DNA of 64,000 bases from Anaeramoeba flamelloides (Eukaryota > Metamonada > Anaeramoebidae). Made by a program: the position numbers and the translations under genes. The notes beneath the pieces are model-generated. The model worked only from the letters and a program-made list of their open reading frames with translations. It was not told where the DNA came from and did no database searches. Of the stretch, positions 56,442-64,000 are shown piece by piece. The DNA lies in the NCBI GenBank assembly GCA_027625915.1, contig JANTQA010000026.1, positions 8,308,001 through 8,372,000 on the forward strand, read 5' to 3'. The first letter of the stretch is position 1. Each line of letters opens with the position of its first letter.

Positions 56442-59400
56442 TTTCAAGCTTAATCCTTGATTATATTATTATCTTATTGTGGATTAGTATTATATTTGCA
56501 GATTATTTTTTTATGTTTTTATTTTTAAGATTTTTTTTTATTTTTATTTTTTTGAATTCGATGTTGAATTTGTATAATTTAAATAATTTACATTTTTTAA
56601 GGTTGAATTCCTTTCTTATTTCTTTTATTTTTATACTTTCTTTTCTGTTCTTTTTAAACCTTTCTATTTCTCATTATAATAATTTTTATTATTTTTTTTT
56701 TTTTTAATTTATTGTTCCGAATTAAAGAAAAAAATTTGTCTTTTTTTGAAAAAGTTTTTTGAAATTCAATGGGATTTAATCCCGTTATTTGTTCCTGTTT
56801 TTTTTTCAATATGAATTTTTTTTTTGGATCTAGAAAATAATTAATTAATACTTTTTTAAGAATTGATCATCAAATGTTCAAAAAGCTTGACTCGATAAAT
56901 TTTCAATTTTCTTAATATTTCAAGGCAATTCTACAACAATCCATATTCAAAGTATTGTCACCAAAAAGAAGTTATAATAAAACAAATTGATCAAACCAAG
57001 AACTAACCATAATTTTCGGTTACACTCAAAAATTAAAAAAAAAGTGTTTTAATATTTATATTTTATTAATAACACCCACCTTTTTGTGTACTATTTTCAA
57101 GAAACAAATTTTTTTCGATCATCTATTTATTTTATCATGTTTAAGATGAGGCCAAGGGAATATTATTTAAAAAAATTTTTCTACTATAAAAATAATTAAT
57201 AAATAGATCGAGAAATGATAAAGAAAAAAAAAAACAAATTTTAATTTTATTTGATAAACATCTTTTTTGAATATTTTGAAAAAAAAAAAAAAAACATTCA
57301 GAAAATACGAATTATTTAATTTAAAGAATTTGTAAAAAATTTTTTCTAAGTAAATCGTCCAATAAAAAATACTGTTGTTATTAAAAAAATATCCTGGGGA
57401 GGTAATATCAATTTAACTAAAAAAAAAAAAAAGAAAAAGAGATTTCTGAAGTTATTTTATCGTTTACAACCTATTTAAAAATATAGAATATTCTTCCCCT
57501 CCCCTCTCTTTATTATTTTTTTTTTGAGGTAAAAGTTTATTTAAGAAAACTGAATTGAATTTAAAATTCTTTGAATGATATGTTAATTTAGACACTCTTT
57601 AAATTGGGGGTACAAATTTAGCTACTTGAAAATTCTTTCTCTACTGTATAAAACTAAAAAAAATATTTATTATAACACATAAATAACATTTTAATGGCAA
57701 AGTTATATTTTAATGATGATTTTTTCAATATTTTTTTGAAAAAATATTCTTATGATATGTTACAAATTATATAACACATTTCATAACAAAAATAATGTTT
57801 TAAAGGCCGTGGTTTTGAAATTTTTATAACATTTTAAATGTTGATAACTTCTTTACAACACGATATAACATATTATTAAAAAACTTTTTTTTTTTTTTTT
57901 TTTATAAGAGTTAGTGTATAACTCTTAGTTATTAACAAGAAATCCAAAAATTAAAATATTGGAATTTGAGAATAAAAAGAAAAGAAGAAGAAAATTTGAA
58001 AATGGTGTATTTATTTTATTTGTAGAGAGAAAGAAAGTAATTCAAACAATTAATATAATATAAAAAAAGAAAATATGAAAGTTATTTAAAATATTCCAAT
58101 AATAAAATATTAATAAAAATCTAAAGACCAAACGGATAAAAATTCCAAGAATTTAATCACTTGTAAAAAAAGATTGAAAAATACAGTTTGAATTTTATTT
58201 CCTTCCTAGAATTGTATTGATGAATGTTAGAAAGAAAATATTCTTCCGTTAGGTAATGATTTTTTTATATTTAATTTGTTTAAAAATTCATATGTATCTT
58301 CTTTCGATGCTGTAAAGAGGTTAAAGTTTTATTTATTTAATTTTTTTTTTTTTTTTGGTAACTTTTTCAATTTTCTTCAAATTTCTTCTGCTCTTTTATA
58401 TTCTCATAGGAAGTAATAACTATCAACATTTTTCAACAAAATAATTATATTTTGTATCTATCACTTTTTCATTTGATAGATGTCTCTATTTAAACTATTA
58501 CAAACGTTTTTTTTATAATTTCAGTGGAAATTGTGTATTTATTTTTAATTTTGATAAAATTATGATCATTCCACCCTAGATCCTTTTAGAAATAAATAAA
58601 TTCCAAGATATCTTGACAATTACAATTTTTCTTTCATATGTAAATAATCAATATTCTTGTATAGAATTAATATTAATCCGCTGTGGTTTATTCTTTTCCT
58701 CTTCCCTTTTCATATTTTTCTAGACTATCTAAATATTTTACCTTCTTTTTTAAATGTGTACATATTTGAAACATATAAGGTATTTTATTTTTTTTGACAA
58801 AATTATTTTTACCCACCTGTATTATATTTAAGGCAAAATAATTTCTACTTTCTCATCTGATATACCTGTATAGATGCATCTTTTTGAATAGTGGTTATAT
58901 TTTAAGTTTTATTTATTTTATTATTATTTAGGGTTTTAACTTTTTTGATATATGTTCAAATGAATTTAAGGGATTTTGATGATATTATGAAGATTATTTA
59001 ATAGATAAATTAGTAAAAACAACTTCAGGAATCAATTCAACCCCAAGATGGTAACATGAATATATATTTCTTTTTTCTCCCGAAACTTTTCATAAAGTTT
59101 TTCACTAGAATATTTTTGTAATTTTTTTTTACTCAATCTTAAGTGGTAGGTCTCTATATGCTACCAGAATTATTTAATTTTTTTATTCAAAAGGTTTTAG
59201 AAAAAAATATAATCAGACCATTGTTTATTGAAACTTATATAATTTAATATCACCTCCCTACTTTAAAGTGTAAGCATGTTAAATCTTGATTTTTTATAAA
59301 TTTTAAGTGACATATTGATTGTATTTTTAATACTGTTTAGAAAGTTTCTTTTGAAAATTTTGTGAATTTCAAGTAATATATGTAGTATTAGAAATTTCCT

Positions 59401-61375
59401 TTTCAATTATACCTTTTTATGAATATTCAAAATTTGTTGTAAACAATTATTTTTAATTTATTTTCTGAAATCTTTAATTTTTACCCTTTTATTTTTTTAA
59501 AAAAATGAATACTAATAAAAATCCAATCTTAATCAATTTTAAACAAGGAAAACCCATATAGTTCGATTTTCTGCCCTTCAAATAGGATTTAAAAATTAAC
59601 CGCTTTTTTAATATTTTTTTTTATATTTTTTTATATCAAATCAAAAGGGTCATAACCATAAATTTATTTCTACCCTTTTAACTGTAAAAAGAATTGCCGA
59701 TTAATTGTTTTAATATACTATAACTTCATTTTAAGTTTAAAATTTTCAATTCCGGACTTGATTAAACTTTATTTCAGTCTAAGACGCTCACCAAAAATAT
59801 AAAAGTCAATCTTTTTCTTAAGAATCTACAAATATATGATTGTTTAGAACTAAGAGAAATAATAAACTTCAGATAAGAGTTGATATTCATAAAAAGAAAT
59901 ACCGAAAAAAAACCATATAATGTTGCCAAAAATAAAAGGTTCAAAAAAATTTAAGGATCATTTCATTATAAAGTTTCAAGTTAAAATTCTAAATTACTTT
60001 GAAAAATTAAAATTGTCGGAGATAGATTTTTTAAGAGTGAATATATGAATTTGGAAGGTATTATAAAATTTCACATTTCTTAAACATTATTTAGAGTTTA
60101 AAACATTTTATTTTTTCAAATTGACTTTAAAAAAAAAAAAAAAACTGAAAAAGAAAAGAAATGAAAAAAAAAAAATAGCAAAAATGAAAATAAAAAAATT
60201 TAAGAAAAACAAACAGTAAAAAATTTGTACTCTACGAGAAAAAATTGATCAGATCTAAAAATTGAAAATTTATTTTAATATGGATATTAGATTAAATCCA
60301 TTGAATATATTCGATTTCTTCAATAAAACTTGACCCCTATGACTGAAAGAGAGTTTAAAAAGAAAAATTATTGTTTTTTTATCTGTTTGGATCAAATGTG
60401 AATACAAACCAATTTAATACCATTAATTGTTTTGTGACTATAGAACAGTTGGATTATATCACGAATAATAACCCTTAAATAATATAACTCATTTTTCAAT
60501 TTTTTGAATTTTACAAAGTCAAGATCATAATTTGTTTCGGTAAACTCTTTACAATGAAATACTAAAATCTGAACATTTTAAATAATTAATTTTTCATTTT
60601 CTTTTTGAGATTACACATAATACCTGAATTTACAGAATTGGATACAATACTCGCCCGTCAACAAAACACCCCCTTTCAAATATTTTTTTTTTTAACAACA
60701 ATAAATATTAAAGAAAAAATACTATTTGTAACCCAATCCACTTTTTGAAATAATAAAAATTTTTGAATCAAAAAGATCCTTATAATTTATAACTTTAGAA
60801 TTGTTTTAAAAAAAACATAAAAATATATAAAAAAAAAAAAAACAATCTAAAATCTAGATCAGTAACAAATTTATTTAAAAAAATCGAATTTTTATGAAGT
60901 GAAATTGTAAATTAAATTTTTGTATAAAAAATAGAAAAAGAGTATAAGAAGAAGAATAAAAATTTTTTTTATAGCTTGAATAAAAAACTCTAAATAAATT
61001 TAGGGTTTTTGAATTCTGGAAAAGCTAACTGCGGTTTTTTTTACTTTTTGTTTTTGTTTTGAAGTGTTCTAGGTTTTTTTTACTTTTTGAAATAAACCCA
61101 AAATTTTAATAAATTTTCGGTTTATTTCGAAAAGTAAAAAAAACGTAACGAAAATCTATTGATTTTCTAATCAAAACAAAAATTAAAAAAAATCTAACTG
61201 TAAACGGGGTATAATTTTATTGAATCACCTCTCGCCAATAATAATAATAAAAAAAAAAAAAAGAAAAAATTTTTTTTAAAGTATCAAAACTTGATCTTAT
61301 ATTTGTTTTTATAGCAATATATTTATAACATTAAATTTCTTGGGTTTATTATTCTTTGTTATAACAAATAATAAA
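56442..61375. other. AT-rich spacer
   Basis: It holds TATAACA-type repeats at about 57660-57880, an E-like right end near 60330-60356 and H copy 6 at 60995-61225. No gene, RNA or long open frame with family features was found. Confidence 0.5.
60995..61225 (+). repeat. Double-hairpin element H, copy 6
   Basis: TTGAATTCTGGAAAAGCTAACTGCG is the right half of hairpin 1. Hairpin 2 follows (TTTTTTACTTTTTGAAATAAA facing TTTATTTCGAAAAGTAAAAAAA), then GGGGTATAATTTTATTGAAT as in copy 2. Confidence 0.6.
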
Positions 61376-63295
61376 TTATAAGCCAATAAAACTCGATCTA
61401 CCATTAACATTATGAATAGGAAGAATTACTGGATAGGTTACTGTCCATTCATAAAAAACTCTTTTTAAATCGTTACTGGTGCATCTCCACATTGTGGCAT
61501 TTAAATAATCGCCTGCCTTGACTAAGATGGGTTTTTGTATGGGGAAATAAATGGGGAACCAGCTAGCCATTTGAGGGGTGTGGTCGATGGGGTTGATGCT
61601 TAATTTCACATCTTTATAGAGGATTGTATCGAAGAAGGCGGCGAACCCATGTATAAGGGCGTCCTTGGAAATCACAAAATGGAAGGACTTTGATCTGTTG
61701 TTATGGCTATTATTTTGCTTGATCGATTCCTTGGGCAGGGGGTGAACAAACGTAAAGCATTTCTGTACATCTGACAGGTATTTGTATTTGCCAAATTTGA
61801 CGACATACGGCGTTTCAAAATTTTTTAATTTTTTTTTGTTTTCATTCAATTCATTATACAGCCGCGGCGTGGAGACTGGGCACAAAAAGGAATTGTATTC
61901 GCACGGGATCGAAATCCCATCTTCTTTTAGGATCTTTTGCGCGCCGTCCAGGCATTCTGGTGACAATTCATTATCGCCGAACGAGCCAAGAAGCTCTGAA
62001 ACCATGATGTCACACCTTTGGGGGGGGTTCCAGACCCTCATATCGGTGTCGACGACGATGACCTCGTGGTCGTATTCCCATTTGTTATTGCGCAGGGTGA
62101 TCACTGCAGATGGGTTTTTTTCAATGGCATATAGCTTGATCGGCACTTTGGAATTATGCGACGCCAGGATGCATCTGCGCACAATGCCGCCTCTGCCAGA
62201 TCCGACAACCATAACAACGATGGGGCTCTCTTCAAGCTTGACCTTTGGGTTTTGCTTTTGACGAAGCTTGGAAAAATCAACCAAGGCTTTATAAACGGCT
62301 TGCTCATAAAGTTCGTATTTGATGGTATCGTCTTCAAAGACTTGATAGCTGGAACTTTCTAAATTGTCCTTGAGCGGCTGAAGTGGATCCTGTAAGATGT
62401 CTTGGCAGCCTTTAAACGCTAACTCCCATTCTGGTAATTTTGGCAAGTTTAATTCAATAGCTTTCAGGTATTGGAATTGACTGTGTAAGTCCTCATGTAT
62501 CGTGTGGCCACCACACTGCCGGAGGATGATGTCAACGTCTTTAGACATAAAATATTTGATCAGCTCCACAATCCCCTTTGGCAATTGGTAACTTTTCTCT
62601 GTTTCTGATCCTTCCTTGGTCGATGGTAGAGACTCAAAGAGATCAGATGGAATAATAAGTGCTTTAACGTTTTCACCCCTCCAAGTGTCAAGAAATTTTG
62701 TGTGGACCTTGCCGCTATCCAAAATTAAAGCCGGGTACAGTGCAGAATAGCTTTCAGCCATCAGCCTTGTCTCGTTCCATTTGTTCCATGAACTTTCATC
62801 GGAAATGCTAAAAGGAAGAAGAAAATCGCTGCTTGTTGTGCTTTGAAGCACAGAATTGATCATTCTTGCATAGTCAAAATTTTTTTGGCGAATACTTTTA
62901 GTTTGCCTTTGCTTTTTTTCATTTTCTTTTTCTTTTTCATTTTCTTTTTCTTTCTTTTCATCTTTTTCAATTTCTTTAATTGTTGAGAAACTTCCATCTT
63001 TAAGGAAGGGTGCAAACATAATGTATGTGATCCCTAAATATGTAGCCCATCCCATTTCAGCTTGAAATATATTGGGATCGTCAATACTTTCGGGTGAAAT
63101 TCCACCAATAATGTAGTCTGCCCATTGCCCACAGCTAAGCAGCATGTCAGATTCTGCAATTACTCCCTCTGGTTTGAGTGGAGTGCCAAGCAAATTAAAC
63201 CCAAAATTGTCAATTTCAGACTCAAAGGATTCCGTAAAGTCAACAATTGGTCTTGGTTCAATTGCATACCTTACACAACAATCACTCTTTGACAT
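61376..63295 (-). CDS. PRMT5: Type II protein arginine methyltransferase PRMT5
   Basis: A 639-residue intronless protein, about the length of human PRMT5. Residues 1 to about 300 form the N-terminal TIM-barrel region (LLSCGQWADYIIGG, MFAPFL), with a Lys/Glu-rich low-complexity insertion at about 108-133. The catalytic part has PLQPLKDNLESSSYQVFE, whose Phe320 matches the Phe that gives symmetric dimethylation. It also has SAM motif I VVGSGRGG (363-370), EKNPSAV, and the double-E loop SELLGSFGDNE with Glu434 and Glu443. A C-terminal beta-barrel follows with the closing FYEW. It should transfer methyl groups from SAM to arginines of histones and Sm-type proteins. The usual WD40 partner (MEP50) is not in the window. 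Stop TAA. Confidence 0.96.
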   Translation of the reverse strand: MSKSDCCVRYAIEPRPIVDFTESFESEIDNFGFNLLGTPLKPEGVIAESDMLLSCGQWADYIIGGISPESIDDPNIFQAEMGWATYLGITYIMFAPFLKDGSFSTIKEIEKDEKKEKENEKEKENEKKQRQTKSIRQKNFDYARMINSVLQSTTSSDFLLPFSISDESSWNKWNETRLMAESYSALYPALILDSGKVHTKFLDTWRGENVKALIIPSDLFESLPSTKEGSETEKSYQLPKGIVELIKYFMSKDVDIILRQCGGHTIHEDLHSQFQYLKAIELNLPKLPEWELAFKGCQDILQDPLQPLKDNLESSSYQVFEDDTIKYELYEQAVYKALVDFSKLRQKQNPKVKLEESPIVVMVVGSGRGGIVRRCILASHNSKVPIKLYAIEKNPSAVITLRNNKWEYDHEVIVVDTDMRVWNPPQRCDIMVSELLGSFGDNELSPECLDGAQKILKEDGISIPCEYNSFLCPVSTPRLYNELNENKKKLKNFETPYVVKFGKYKYLSDVQKCFTFVHPLPKESIKQNNSHNNRSKSFHFVISKDALIHGFAAFFDTILYKDVKLSINPIDHTPQMASWFPIYFPIQKPILVKAGDYLNATMWRCTSNDLKRVFYEWTVTYPVILPIHNVNGRSSFIGL

Positions 63296-63534
63296 TTTTT
63301 TTTGTTTTTTTTGTTTTTGTTCAATACAACCAAAAATAAAAAAAAATAATTCCCAAATTCAGTATTTTCTCCAAATGACATCTTTTAAAATAGAACCTGT
63401 ACCAAAAGTACCTCGTTGAAATTTTGGTCAAATATCGGGTTGAAAGACAAACTCGTTGAAAAATAATTTTCAAAGATTAGTTCTTTTTCGTTCTCAAATG
63501 CCTATTTTCAAAATTAAAGCCTTTTTTCTTGGTT
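63296..63534. promoter_or_regulatory. PRMT5 upstream region
   Basis: Short region between the PRMT5 start and the candidate exon on its right. A/T tracts only; GTTGAAA occurs twice (63415, 63454). No core promoter motif is assigned. Confidence 0.3.
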
Positions 63535-63668
63535 TTATTTCACAAAACCAGATTTATTTAACGACAACGTTTCGGATTTATCAAAGAGCCACAACACCTT
63601 TATATTCAATTTCATTTCATCTGAGAACTCAGGATATTCAAAATATTCTCCAATTAGGATCAAAAATG
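63535..63668 (-). CDS. Possible last exon of an unidentified gene (partial)
   Basis: After an AG at 63670-63669 the minus strand reads FLILIGEYFEYPEFSDEMKL then NIKVLWLFDKSETLSLNKSG and a TAA at 63537-63535. The composition is protein-like and clearly unlike the flanking AT sequence. No family is recognised. If real, its other exons lie to the right and it ends about 240 bases before the PRMT5 start, in the same direction. A 74-codon plus-strand frame over the same bases looks less protein-like. Confidence 0.35.
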
Positions 63669-64000
63669 CTTTGTTTGTAAATTTTTCATGAAAAATTCAG
63701 AAAAAATTTTGAGATACGTTAACTCAAACAATTTGTGAGGAACGTAAAAATGAAAAAGAAAAATAACCGAGATTTTTTAACCAGAAAAAATGACGATAAT
63801 TTCAAACATTTTCAAAACTGGTATTTGAATTCGAAATGGGAAAAAATATTCATTTCTTTTTTCGTGTGATTTTTTTTTTTTTTTATAAAAAGAGTTCTCA
63901 AAGAAGTAAGTTGTAGTTTGTAATTTCTCTGTTTGAAAAAGCAAATTGAAAATGTAGCGAAAGTTGTTCTTATTTATAATTCATAGACCAGTAATTGGCA

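Overview
The window is strongly AT-rich eukaryotic DNA with compact GT-AG introns and two very large ones, no operons and no prokaryotic signals. The gene set (heterotrimeric G-alpha, ARF GTPase, PRMT5, a PiT phosphate transporter, an RCC1-BTB protein and a small-GTPase-BTB fusion) points to a free-living amoeboid or flagellate protist. The abundance of BTB proteins joined to RCC1, ankyrin and Ras/Rho-like modules is most reminiscent of Anaeramoeba (Metamonada). That placement is an inference from gene content; no rRNA or marker gene here confirms it. All eight genes whose 3' end is visible stop with TAA, and a standard code fits.

Layout. 1-2273: repeats. 2274-3098 (+): 3' exon of an ankyrin + tandem-BTB gene whose 5' part is not visible. 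3099-8418: repeat-rich spacer with a 1.27 kb TIR element full of ATCGCGAT palindromes. 8419-10218 (-): intronless RCC1 + tandem-BTB gene. 10219-15710: nested transposons. 15711-25652 (+): G-protein alpha subunit in seven exons, reconstructed here, including a required 13-nt microexon, an optional 12-nt one, and two introns of about 4 kb packed with LINE, SINE-like and TIR elements. 27227-29170 (+): TPR + coiled-coil protein. 32871-40531 (-): PiT-type phosphate transporter in three exons, reconstructed here, with a 4.9 kb repeat-filled intron. 40532-47674: spacer with several TA-flanked MITEs. 47675-48214 (-): ARF GTPase. 48215-55256: spacer. 55257-56441 (+): small GTPase + tandem BTB with a C-terminal CaaX box and unusually GC-rich coding sequence. 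56442-61375: spacer. 61376-63295 (-): PRMT5. 63535-63668 (-): possible last exon of a gene lying beyond the right edge.

Functionally most genes belong to signalling and regulation: G-alpha and ARF are GTP switches, and three different proteins carry the same tandem-BTB cassette behind three different N-terminal modules (ankyrin, RCC1 propeller, GTPase). If the second BTB recruits cullin-3, as in other eukaryotes, these would be interchangeable substrate or signal adaptors of ubiquitin ligases. This cassette family is the most interesting biological theme in the window. The second theme is the mobile DNA: at least eight short-element families, mostly non-autonomous and TA-flanked, two LINE families ending in 3' hairpins, and a SINE-like element that borrows one LINE's tail. 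They are nested inside each other and inside host introns.
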